A stretch of 8,336 nucleotides of DNA from an uncultured Oscillospiraceae bacterium (GTDB taxonomy: Bacteria > Bacillota > Clostridia > Oscillospirales > Oscillospiraceae): contig CAKTHW010000071.1 in the NCBI GenBank assembly GCA_934565425.1, positions 1 through 8,336 of the forward strand, written 5' to 3'. Below the pieces are notes generated by a model. It saw only the letters and a list, made by a program, of their open reading frames with translations, was not told the DNA's origin and ran no database searches. Positions 1 to 5,763 of the stretch are shown piece after piece; the first letter of the stretch is position 1, and each line of letters begins with the position of its first letter. The translations under genes and the position numbers were made by a program.

Positions 1-39
1 GCCTTGGGCACCCCTTTTCCATTTTGGGGGATTCTTTGC

Positions 40-759
40 TTAAAGGTGCTTTTTTAGCACGATCTGGATGAAATTCAGGTACTTTCCCCCACCGGCGTTC
101 ATACTTTTCCGGTCACCGATGGCGTACTCGTTCTCCTGTTTCAGCCAATCCTGCCACACTTCCTCGTTGCTCTCCATCTCCGCCACGGACAAAATTTCGA
201 TGCCGTCGGTCTGGGAGATCATGTGCTGCCAATAAGCCACGTCGTGCATATACTCCAGCTGTTCCGGCGTCCAGGACAGGAGCAGTTCGGGGGGCAGGTG
301 GTCGTGGCAGTCCTGCTTCATGCCGGGGATGGCGAAGTAGAGGTAGCCGCCGGGCTTCACGTAGGGCAGCAGTTTTTGACCCAAAAAGTCCGGGTCTCGA
401 CCAAAGTAGTTGTAGGAATCCACGCTGACCACGGCGTCGAAAAAGGCCGGTTCAAAGGGCAGAGCAAGGGCGTCCGCCTTGACGGGGATGAGCTGTTCGT
501 GGGTCAATCCCAACTGGTCAAAAAACGCCTGGTTTTCCGCCGGGTCGCTCCACAGGTCGCAGGCGTAGACCTGGAAGCCGTACTCCTGTGCCAGGAAGGC
601 CGAGGTGATGCCCTGGCCGCTGCCCAGGTCGCAGACCACAGCACCTTTTGGCGTCCGGTTTTCCAGCATCAGTTCTTCGGTGAGCTTGATGGGGTTGGGC
701 CCCATCATCTTCTCGGTGAACTGGGGGGTGTCATAGCGTTGGCTTCGGATGTAGTGCAT
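40..759 (-). CDS. Class I SAM-dependent methyltransferase, substrate unknown
   Basis: Predicted 239-residue cytoplasmic enzyme that moves a methyl group from S-adenosylmethionine to an unidentified acceptor. The class I Rossmann signature is clear: motif I is VCDLGSGQG at residues 42-50, the acidic ribose-binding residue is D68 (YACDLW), a KADALALPF stretch lies at 94-102, and a VVSVDSYNYF strand at 110-119 matches motif IV. A PGGYLYFAIPG segment at 136-146 follows. No signal peptide or membrane helix is visible. The start is set by AAAAGGAG eight bases upstream (768-775). A longer in-frame start at 843 would translate through the promoter and operators, so I reject it. The gene stands alone behind a repressor-type promoter and a terminator that closes the previous gene. 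The acceptor (small molecule, lipid or drug) cannot be inferred. The fold assignment is confident and the substrate is not. Confidence 0.88.
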   Translation of the reverse strand: MHYIRSQRYDTPQFTEKMMGPNPIKLTEELMLENRTPKGAVVCDLGSGQGITSAFLAQEYGFQVYACDLWSDPAENQAFFDQLGLTHEQLIPVKADALALPFEPAFFDAVVSVDSYNYFGRDPDFLGQKLLPYVKPGGYLYFAIPGMKQDCHDHLPPELLLSWTPEQLEYMHDVAYWQHMISQTDGIEILSVAEMESNEEVWQDWLKQENEYAIGDRKSMNAGGGKYLNFIQIVLKKHL

Positions 760-767
760 AATTTTCA

Positions 768-775
768 CTCCTTTT
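768..775 (-). promoter_or_regulatory. Ribosome binding site of the methyltransferase
   Basis: The minus strand reads AAAAGGAG, with eight bases between GGAG and the ATG at 759-757. It fixes the start at this ATG rather than the upstream in-frame ATG at 843, which lies upstream of the -35 box. Confidence 0.8.
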
Positions 776-776
776 A

Positions 777-792
777 GTAAACGTTCGTTCAC
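777..792. promoter_or_regulatory. Operator 2: second copy of the palindrome near the transcription start
   Basis: GTAAACGTTCGTTCAC matches operator 1 at 15 of 16 positions. Its centre lies 32 bp away, about three helical turns, so two repressor dimers could bind the same DNA face. It lies between the expected transcription start and the Shine-Dalgarno site. The second copy makes chance palindromy unlikely. Confidence 0.72.
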
Positions 793-802
793 TTCGTATG
801 CT

Positions 803-831
803 ATTATAGTGAACGTTCGTTCACTTGTCAA
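803..831 (-). promoter_or_regulatory. Consensus sigma-A-type promoter of the methyltransferase gene
   Basis: On the minus strand a perfect -35 box TTGACA (826-831) and a perfect -10 box TATAAT (803-808) are separated by exactly 17 bp. Transcription should start near 796-797, giving a leader of under 40 nt. A promoter this close to consensus would be very strong unless repressed, which fits the palindromes lying within it and just downstream. Confidence 0.88.
809..824. promoter_or_regulatory. Operator 1: 16-bp palindrome filling the promoter spacer
   Basis: GTGAACGTTCGTTCAC is a perfect inverted repeat with 7-bp arms (GTGAACG/CGTTCAC) around a TT centre. It occupies 16 of the 17 bp between the -10 and -35 boxes, so a bound protein would exclude RNA polymerase. 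Size, symmetry and position are typical of TetR/AcrR-family operators. The regulator is not encoded in the window; it may lie beyond the left edge. Confidence 0.78.
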
Positions 832-852
832 CCCCCTTCCCACCCCAAACGC

Positions 853-891
853 AAAAAAAGACCAGCCGGCATCGAAAACGATGCCGGCTGG
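853..891 (-). terminator. Rho-independent terminator of alaA
   Basis: A perfect 13-bp stem (862-874 with 879-891, CCAGCCGGCATCG and its complement) closes a 4-base loop. On the minus strand a T-rich tract follows (seven T at 853-859). It lies 35 bases past the alaA stop codon and just before the methyltransferase promoter, so it insulates the two units. Confidence 0.93.
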
Positions 892-925
892 CGAAAATGA
901 AAGGAATAGAGGAAGGTTCCAATGA

Positions 926-2140
926 TTACTGATGATAGGTGCTCAGGAAGTCACCGATGTCCTCGACGGCCTTCTTCAGCTCGTGTGCCTCAGGCAGCAG
1001 GACCAGACGGAAGTGGTCGGGTTCGGGCCAATCGAAGCCGCTGCCGGCCACCAGCAGGATGTGCTTCTCGTGGAGCAGATCCAGGGCGAACTTCCGGTCG
1101 TCGGTGATGCCGAACTGTTCGATGTCCAGCTTGGGGAAGACGTAGAACGCAGCCTGGTTGCGGACGAAGGTCAGGCCGGGGATTTTTTCCAGGGCGTCAC
1201 AGGCAGCCTTGCTCTGTTCGTACAGACGGCCGCCGGGGCTCATCATCTGCTTGGTGTAGGCGGAGTCCTCCAGGGCGGCGGGGATGACCAGCTGGGTCAG
1301 GGCGTTGCCGCACAGACGCATGGCGGCCAAAGCGGTCAGGGCTGCCTTGTAGTCCTTGGTCAGCTCGTCGGGGCCGCTGACGCACATCCAGCCGCAGCGG
1401 AAGCCGCAGACCACGTGGCTCTTGGACAGGCCGTTGAAGGTGATGACGGGCAGGTCGGGGCACAGGGAGGCGGTGGACACGTGAACGGCGTCGCCCAGCA
1501 GCAGACGGTCATAGATCTCGTCGCTGAAGATGAGCAGCTTGTTCTCGCGAGCCACTTCCACCAGTTCCTTCAGCAGCTCAGGGCCATAGATGACACCGGT
1601 GGGGTTGTTGGGGTTGATGATGAGGATGGCGCGGGTGCGCTCGGTGATGAGGCTCTTGATCTCCTCGGGGTCGGGCTGCCAGTTGTTCTCCTGGTGGCAG
1701 CGGTAGAACACCGGCGTGGCTTCCGCCAGGTAAGCGGCGTTGGTCCACAGGGAGTAGCTGGGGGACGGGATCAAAATCTCATCGCCGGGGTTGAGCAGAG
1801 CGGTCAGGCACATGGGAGCCAGTTCGCTGACGCCGTTGCCGATGTAGATATCGTCAGGAGTGAAGCTGGTGATGCCCTTGCTCTGTTCATAAGCCCAGAT
1901 GGCCTCACGGGCGGCGGGCATACCTTTCAGGTCGCAGTAAGCAACGGCTTTATCCGCATTCTCTACCAGAGCGTTGCGGACGGAGTCGGGCATCTTGAAA
2001 CCAAAGGTTGCAGGATTGCCGGTGTTCAGCTTCAAAATGGGGATACCGGCGGCGCTCATGCGGTTCGCTTCCTGGAAGATAGGACCACGGATATCAGAAT
2101 GGACTTTCTGCATTCTGCCTGCACACATAATAGGATTCAC
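926..2140 (-). CDS. alaA: Glutamate-pyruvate aminotransferase AlaA (fold-type I PLP enzyme)
   Basis: 404-residue cytoplasmic enzyme that transfers an amino group between glutamate and pyruvate, making alanine and 2-oxoglutarate. Landmarks: IRGP at 17-20, LKLNTGNPATFGF at 36-48, IYIGNGVSEL at 98-107, NPNNPTG at 176-182, the PLP-contacting D207 and Y210 in SDEIYD, the Schiff-base lysine K240 in FNGLSKS, R248 in GFRCGW, and the substrate carboxylate arginine R378 in DHFRLV. These match the E. coli AlaA (YfbQ) pattern as I remember it, including length (405 there) and the closing YHQ. The start is GTG at 2140-2138, chosen because AAGGAGG sits eight bases upstream and because it gives 16 residues before IRGP, as in E. 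coli. An in-frame ATG at 2188 has no Shine-Dalgarno site. The gene follows rtcB after 205 bp with no visible terminator and ends in a strong one. Activity on other amino acids cannot be excluded. Confidence 0.93.
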   Translation of the reverse strand: MNPIMCAGRMQKVHSDIRGPIFQEANRMSAAGIPILKLNTGNPATFGFKMPDSVRNALVENADKAVAYCDLKGMPAAREAIWAYEQSKGITSFTPDDIYIGNGVSELAPMCLTALLNPGDEILIPSPSYSLWTNAAYLAEATPVFYRCHQENNWQPDPEEIKSLITERTRAILIINPNNPTGVIYGPELLKELVEVARENKLLIFSDEIYDRLLLGDAVHVSTASLCPDLPVITFNGLSKSHVVCGFRCGWMCVSGPDELTKDYKAALTALAAMRLCGNALTQLVIPAALEDSAYTKQMMSPGGRLYEQSKAACDALEKIPGLTFVRNQAAFYVFPKLDIEQFGITDDRKFALDLLHEKHILLVAGSGFDWPEPDHFRLVLLPEAHELKKAVEDIGDFLSTYHQ

Positions 2141-2148
2141 AGAAGATT

Positions 2149-2155
2149 CCTCCTT
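2149..2155 (-). promoter_or_regulatory. Perfect Shine-Dalgarno that selects the GTG start of alaA
   Basis: AAGGAGG on the minus strand, eight bases before GTG at 2140-2138. It lies inside the reading frame that would begin at the ATG at 2188, so the longer start is very probably wrong. Confidence 0.88.
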
Positions 2156-2189
2156 ATAAAAATTTGCAAGTTTATCTTTCAACTCCATT

Positions 2190-2218
2190 ATTCTAACGGA
2201 TATTTCCCGTAAAATCTA
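2190..2218 (-). promoter_or_regulatory. Possible weak promoter of alaA
   Basis: A -10-like TAGAAT (2190-2195) lies 17 bp from a poor -35 element TAGATT (2213-2218, three of six consensus matches). It would start transcription near 2183, about 43 nt before the GTG. The surrounding gap (2141-2345) is AT-richer than the genes and has no ORF that I trust. alaA could instead be read through from rtcB. Confidence 0.35.
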
Positions 2219-2345
2219 CCCCATTCGCAAAAAAATTTGCATAAATTTTTCTTTCTCGCGTCACGACCAGCCGTGCAATCTCCATTCTTTAGGCGTTTTC
2301 TCTCAATTTACCACGATAGCATCCAATCATTACCAGCTCACCCCG

Positions 2346-3548
2346 TCACTCCCCCGCCTTAAAGTTGTAAATGGGGCGGATGACCTTGGAGATTTCAGCA
2401 GTGGGCGTGATCTGTTCCACGATGGTCTCCATGCTCTTGTAAGCCATGGGGCACTCGTCCAGGGTTTCCGCTCGCACCGACGTGGTGTAGATGTCCCCCA
2501 TGGCTTTGCGGAACTGGGAGACGGTGAACTGCTGTCGCGCCGCACCGCGGCTGAACAGACGGCCTGCGCCGTGGGGTGCGGAGCAGTTCCAGTCCTCGTT
2601 GCCCTTGCCCACGCAGAGGAGACTGCCGTCCCGCATATTGATGGGGATGAGCAGGGTCTCCCCCGCTTGGGCCGAGACCGCGCCCTTGCGGAGGATGCGG
2701 TGCTCTACATCAATATAGTTGTGGATGGTGGTGAAAGGTTCCTCGGTGTCCCACTTCATCCCCTTCACCAGCTCCCGCACCATGGCCTTCCGGTTCAGCT
2801 CCGCGAACTGCTGCACCAGCTTCATGTCGTGGAGGTAGTCCTCCAGCAGGTCGCCGGTCACGTAGGCCAGCGCCTTGGGGATGTCGGTCAAGACTTGCTT
2901 CTTGGCGGCCTTCACTTGCTTAGAAATCTCTTTTTCCCGTCCCTGCGCCTTCAAGCTTTCGATGAGTGCCTCGATGGACTGCTTGTCCCGGCGGTTCAGC
3001 GCCAGATACCCAGCTTCCTGGTAGTAGTGGGACACCTGCAAGCCCAGGTGACGGCTGCCGGAGTGGATGACCAGGTAGCGCTGGCCGTCCTCGTCCACGT
3101 CCAGCTCGATGAAGTGGTTGCCGCCGCCCAGGGTGCCGATGCTCTTGCGGGCGCGATCCAGGTTCACGGCGTGGGCGCAGCGGAGCTGGGTCAGGTCAAT
3201 TTGGTCGTTGTAGGGGTGATAAGTGTCCCGGACGGTCAGGCCGGACGGTATCTTGCTGTAGATGAGCTTATCCAGCCGCTCCAGCTCCATCCGCTTGCCG
3301 GACACCGGCACCGTCTCCATGCCGCAGCCGATGTCCACCCCCACCAGGTTGGGCACCACCTTGTCCCCAATGGTCAGGGTGGTGCCGATGGTGCAGCCCA
3401 CCCCGGCGTGGACGTCGGGCATGATGCGTATCTTGCTGCCCGCTGCGAAGGGTTGGTCGCAGAGGGTTTGAATTTGGCCGCGGGCGCCTGGCTCCAGCTC
3501 ATCGCAGAAGACCAGGGCGGTGTTGTAGGTTCCTTTGATCTCGATCAT
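2346..3548 (-). CDS. rtcB: RtcB family RNA-splicing ligase
   Basis: 400-residue cytoplasmic Mn2+/GTP-dependent RNA ligase that joins 2',3'-cyclic phosphate or 3'-phosphate ends to 5'-OH ends; in bacteria it is linked to repair of cleaved tRNA and rRNA. The active-site set is complete: the MPDVHAG motif at 43-49 followed by GCTIG, D72 and C75 in VDIGCGM, N144 and H145 in GGGNHF, H162 in HSGSR, H276 in TIHNYID, and the guanylylated histidine H326 in APHGAGR. The length is close to E. coli RtcB (408). A charged, Lys-rich segment at about 186-220 is presumably helical. The start has AAGGAA (3554-3559) five bases upstream. No archease or RtcA gene is adjacent. Upstream lie a terminator and a leader ORF, which imply attenuation control. 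No clear terminator follows the gene. Confidence 0.96.
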   Translation of the reverse strand: MIEIKGTYNTALVFCDELEPGARGQIQTLCDQPFAAGSKIRIMPDVHAGVGCTIGTTLTIGDKVVPNLVGVDIGCGMETVPVSGKRMELERLDKLIYSKIPSGLTVRDTYHPYNDQIDLTQLRCAHAVNLDRARKSIGTLGGGNHFIELDVDEDGQRYLVIHSGSRHLGLQVSHYYQEAGYLALNRRDKQSIEALIESLKAQGREKEISKQVKAAKKQVLTDIPKALAYVTGDLLEDYLHDMKLVQQFAELNRKAMVRELVKGMKWDTEEPFTTIHNYIDVEHRILRKGAVSAQAGETLLIPINMRDGSLLCVGKGNEDWNCSAPHGAGRLFSRGAARQQFTVSQFRKAMGDIYTTSVRAETLDECPMAYKSMETIVEQITPTAEISKVIRPIYNFKAGE

Positions 3549-3565
3549 ATACGTTCCTTTCTATG

Positions 3566-3607
3566 AAAAAACCACCACACCTCGTGTCCCTACACGCTGT
3601 GTGGTGG
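3566..3607 (-). terminator. Intrinsic terminator (attenuator) just upstream of rtcB
   Basis: On the minus strand a 9-bp stem CCACCACAC/GTGTGGTGG (3599-3607 with 3572-3580) is followed by a symmetric 2x2 AG/AG internal loop, a 5-bp stem CGTGT/ACACG (3592-3596 with 3583-3587), a 4-base loop, and six T at 3566-3571. It ends 17 bases before the rtcB start codon and has the same orientation as rtcB. Transcripts from the promoter at 3768-3796 must pass it to reach the gene. It begins one base after the leader ORF stop codon. Confidence 0.87.
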
Positions 3608-3608
3608 G

Positions 3609-3710
3609 TCAGACCGCCGGTGCCGCCCCTGGGGCAGTCCGGTGGAGTGGATATTTTTTCCTGACACACGGTGGGGATGTCCGTTTCTTTTGTCTCCGTT
3701 TTGTCCGCAT
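3609..3710 (-). CDS. Arg/Lys-rich leader peptide upstream of rtcB (33 aa)
   Basis: Short ORF beginning MRTKRRQKKRTSPP and ending at TGA (3611-3609). AAAGGAGG lies exactly eight bases before the ATG, as strong as any initiation site in the window. Six Arg and five Lys occur in 33 residues, with nine basic residues among the first 19 and a Pro-Pro pair at 13-14. Two Arg codons are AGA and AGG, which look scarce in the neighbouring genes. The stop codon lies one base before the 5' arm of the terminator, so a ribosome finishing or pausing at the stop would cover that arm. It is not recognised as a known protein family. The likely role is cis-acting control of rtcB transcription (inference). A free small basic protein is the alternative. 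Confidence 0.62.
   Translation of the reverse strand: MRTKRRQKKRTSPPCVRKKYPLHRTAPGAAPAV
3617..3650 (-). promoter_or_regulatory. Candidate antiterminator and pause hairpin in the rtcB leader
   Basis: The segment CCACTCCACC (3641-3650, minus strand) could pair with the 3' arm of the terminator, GGTGTGGTGG (3572-3581), over ten positions with one G-U pair and one mismatch, and so would prevent the terminator. A separate local hairpin (3617-3624 with 3633-3636 and 3639-3642, a CCGG and TGCC/GGCA stem with a 2-base bulge) overlaps this segment and would compete. Both were found by eye and no folding energies were computed. Confidence 0.32.
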
Positions 3711-3718
3711 CGAAACTG

Positions 3719-3726
3719 CCTCCTTT
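3719..3726 (-). promoter_or_regulatory. Shine-Dalgarno of the rtcB leader ORF
   Basis: AAAGGAGG on the minus strand, eight bases before the ATG at 3710-3708. This optimal match and spacing is the main reason to believe that the short ORF is translated. The in-frame alternative ATG at 3738, in another frame, has no such site. Confidence 0.7.
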
Positions 3727-3767
3727 CTCATCGTCCATTGCGTTGGGTCTGTGACATACTTAATTTT

Positions 3768-3796
3768 ATTTTAAGACGTTTTTTCACCCTTGTCAA
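3768..3796 (-). promoter_or_regulatory. Promoter of the rtcB leader
   Basis: A perfect -35 TTGACA (3791-3796) lies 17 bp from a -10 TAAAAT (3768-3773, five of six). Transcription would start near 3761, giving a leader of about 210 nt before rtcB. It is divergent from the promoter at 3827-3854, with the two -35 elements about 30 bp apart. Confidence 0.78.
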
Positions 3797-3826
3797 CAAT
3801 AACCACGTTGTTTTCCGAAAAACGGG

Positions 3827-3854
3827 TGGACTTTTCCCCTCCCTGTGTTATAAT
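3827..3854 (+). promoter_or_regulatory. Promoter of the cytidylyltransferase operon
   Basis: A perfect -10 TATAAT (3849-3854) is preceded by an extended -10 TG (3846-3847). A -35-like TGGACT (3827-3832, four of six) lies 16 bp upstream. Transcription would start near 3861, about 43 nt before the start codon. No operator-like repeat is convincing here. Confidence 0.68.
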
Positions 3855-3903
3855 AAAACAATATGTATCCCACCCCTATTTCGACAAAGGAAAGCGTGTT
3901 TTT

Positions 3904-4632
3904 ATGAATGCTGCATTGATCTTTGCCGGTGGTACAGGCACCCGCATGAACATCAAGACCATGCCCAAGCAGTTCCTGCCCCTCCACGGCAAGCCTATCA
4001 TCCTCTATACATTGGAGCAGTTTGAATATCACCCGGACATCGACGCCATCGTCGTCGTCTGCATCGCCAGCTGGATCGACCACCTGAAGATGCTGCTGAA
4101 GAAGAACAACTTCACCAAGGTCAAATGGGTCGTCCCCGGCGGCTCCTCCGGTCAGGAGTCCATCTACCACGGCCTCCAAGCCCTCCACGACCACTGCCCT
4201 GAGGACACCATCGTCCTGGTCCACGACGGCGTCCGCCCCCTGGTCAACGCCCAGGTCATCTCGGACAACATCGCCTGCGTCCAGGCTCACGGCAACGCCA
4301 TCACCACCAGCAGCGCCATCGAGACCATCATGATGATGGACGAGAGCGGGGACGATCCCACCATCCAGAAGATCATCCCCCGTCAGCGCTGCGCTATGGC
4401 ACGCGCCCCGCAGAGCTTCCGTCTGGGCGACCTGTATGGCGCTCACTGCCGTGCCCTCTCCGAAGGACGGGGCGATTTCATCGACTCGGCCAGCATGATG
4501 ATGGAGTACGGTCACACCCTCTACACGGTCACCGGGCCGGCGGAGAACATCAAGATCACCACCCCGTCCGACTACTATATGTTCAAGTCCTTTGTAGAGG
4601 CACAGGAAAACAAACAGATCTTTGGCTATTGA
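3904..4632 (+). CDS. IspD/TarI family cytidylyltransferase
   Basis: 242-residue cytoplasmic nucleotidyltransferase expected to couple CTP to a polyol phosphate, releasing pyrophosphate. The CTP-binding loop FAGGTGTRM is at 7-15 and MPKQFLPL at 20-27. PGGSSGQESI at 78-87 corresponds to the GGxxRxxS region, with Gly where Arg is common. HDGVRP is at 107-112, RAPQSF at 167-172, DSASMMMEYG at 194-203 and NIKITTPSDYYMF at 215-227. The start is chosen by AAAGGAAA (3886-3893), ten bases before the ATG, and because the family begins a few residues before the glycine loop; an in-frame ATG at 3790 lies upstream of the promoter. By a remembered alignment, the Thr used by E. coli IspD for methylerythritol phosphate is Ala here (A168). 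Together with the downstream TagF-like gene this favours a TarI-like role over isoprenoid synthesis. The exact polyol is unknown. Confidence 0.87.
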   Translation: MNAALIFAGGTGTRMNIKTMPKQFLPLHGKPIILYTLEQFEYHPDIDAIVVVCIASWIDHLKMLLKKNNFTKVKWVVPGGSSGQESIYHGLQALHDHCPEDTIVLVHDGVRPLVNAQVISDNIACVQAHGNAITTSSAIETIMMMDESGDDPTIQKIIPRQRCAMARAPQSFRLGDLYGAHCRALSEGRGDFIDSASMMMEYGHTLYTVTGPAENIKITTPSDYYMFKSFVEAQENKQIFGY

Positions 4633-4659
4633 GCCACCCAACAGGAGTTTCACAACATC

Positions 4660-5763
4660 ATGAGGAAGACTTGTATCGAACACCCCAAGGATCCGGTCTG
4701 TCAGCAGGAGCTGGAGCACATCGCCGCCTGCGGCCTGGACTGGAGTGCCTTTTCCCATAAGACCGTCCTGGTCACCGGCGCCACCGGTCTCGTCGGCTCC
4801 TACGCCGTCCGTGCCCTGGCCGCCGTCAACCGCATCCACGACTGTGACATGACCATCCTGGCCATGGTGCGCAACATCGACAAAGCGAAACACCTCTACG
4901 GCTCCCTGCTGGACCGGGGAGATGTAGCGCTGGTCATCGGCGACGTGCGGGACCCCATCGCCTACGAAGGTTCGGTGGATTATATCATCCACGGCGCCAG
5001 CGTCACCGCCTCCAAAGAGATGGTGACCCGTCCGGTGGAGACCATCGCCACCGCCATCGGCGGGACGGAACAGATTTTGAAATTCGCCGTGGCCAAGCAG
5101 GTCACCTCCATGGTCTACATCTCCTCCATGGAGATGTACGGCACTCCCGACCCTAACCTGCCCTGCGTCACCGAGTCCGACTACGGTCGGGTGGACGTGC
5201 TCCAGGTGCGCAGCTGCTACCCGGAGGGGAAGCGGATGTGCGAGTGCCTGTGCGCAGCGTACGCTCATGAGTATCAGCTGCCGGTGAAGATCGCTCGCCT
5301 GGCACAGACCTTCGGCGCTGGGGTGAGCACCAGCGAGGGGCGTGTGTTCGCCCAGTTCGCTCGGAGTCTGATGAAGGGTGAGGACATCGTGCTGCACACC
5401 GAGGGCAAGTCCTATGGCAACTACTGCGCCACCTGCGACTGCGTGCGGGGTCTGCTGACCATTTTGCTGCGGGGCGTCAACGGTGAGGCATACAACGTGG
5501 CCAACGAGAAGACCAACATCCGCATCCGGGACATGGCTCAGATGATCGCCGACCAGAGCGGCGGCAAGATCCAGGTGCGCTTCGACATCCCGGAGGACGC
5601 CCTGAAATACGGCTACGCCCCCGACGTGAAGATGCGGCTCAGCGGCGACAAGCTCCGTGGGCTGGGTTGGGAACCGGAACTGGATCTGCCCCAGATGTAC
5701 CAGCAGCTCATGGACAGCTGGAAGGCACAGGAAGCGGCGGCAGATAAGGGAGAGAACGCATGA
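4660..5763 (+). CDS. NAD-dependent epimerase/dehydratase (extended SDR)
   Basis: 367-residue cytoplasmic oxidoreductase. The dinucleotide-binding loop TGATGLVGS is at 39-47 (G40, G43, G46), GDVRD at 94-98, HGAS at 111-114, YISSMEMYG at 153-161, and the catalytic pair Y187 and K191 in CYPEGKR. A sugar-nucleotide-type C-terminal half includes YNVANEKTNIRIRDMAQ at 278-294. The N-terminal 33 residues before the Rossmann fold are longer than usual and contain two Cys. It starts 27 bases after the cytidylyltransferase stop codon, with AGGAG twelve bases before the ATG, and overlaps the next gene by ATGA, so the three are probably translated as one operon. It most likely makes or reshapes the sugar or polyol that the first enzyme activates, filling the place that TarJ reductase holds in ribitol pathways (inference). 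Epimerase, dehydratase, decarboxylase and reductase cannot be told apart here. Confidence 0.87.
   Translation: MRKTCIEHPKDPVCQQELEHIAACGLDWSAFSHKTVLVTGATGLVGSYAVRALAAVNRIHDCDMTILAMVRNIDKAKHLYGSLLDRGDVALVIGDVRDPIAYEGSVDYIIHGASVTASKEMVTRPVETIATAIGGTEQILKFAVAKQVTSMVYISSMEMYGTPDPNLPCVTESDYGRVDVLQVRSCYPEGKRMCECLCAAYAHEYQLPVKIARLAQTFGAGVSTSEGRVFAQFARSLMKGEDIVLHTEGKSYGNYCATCDCVRGLLTILLRGVNGEAYNVANEKTNIRIRDMAQMIADQSGGKIQVRFDIPEDALKYGYAPDVKMRLSGDKLRGLGWEPELDLPQMYQQLMDSWKAQEAAADKGENA

Noticed and set aside
1..39. Possible terminator after the methyltransferase (CCCC and GGGG segments)
   Set aside because: The stem is short with a long loop, no T-tract is visible, and the window edge cuts the region, so nothing can be called.
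932..2212. A 426-codon plus-strand open frame opposite alaA
   Set aside because: It mirrors alaA almost exactly, has the same low-complexity composition and no Shine-Dalgarno site. It would also read through the alaA terminator-proximal and start regions with no promoter of its own.
2227..2240. Small inverted repeat GCAAA-AAAA-TTTGC upstream of alaA
   Set aside because: Five AT-rich base pairs in an AT-rich gap are expected by chance, with no second copy and no clear promoter overlap.
2262..2275. Hairpin CACG-ACCAGC-CGTG in the rtcB-alaA gap as a possible terminator
   Set aside because: The stem is only 4 bp, and on the minus strand it is followed by an A-rich stretch rather than a T-tract.
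2571..3566. A 331-codon plus-strand open frame opposite rtcB
   Set aside because: rtcB has every catalytic residue on the minus strand. The antisense frame is low-complexity and unrecognisable.
3499..3738. A 79-codon minus-strand ORF overlapping the rtcB start
   Set aside because: Its ATG at 3738 has no Shine-Dalgarno. It would translate straight through the terminator hairpin and out of frame into rtcB. The 33-codon ORF in another frame has the ribosome binding site.
3793..3812. Imperfect inverted repeat (CAAC and AACAA with GTTG and TTGTT) between the divergent promoters, considered as an operator
   Set aside because: The arms are short with mismatches, there is no second copy, and part of it is the -35 element itself.
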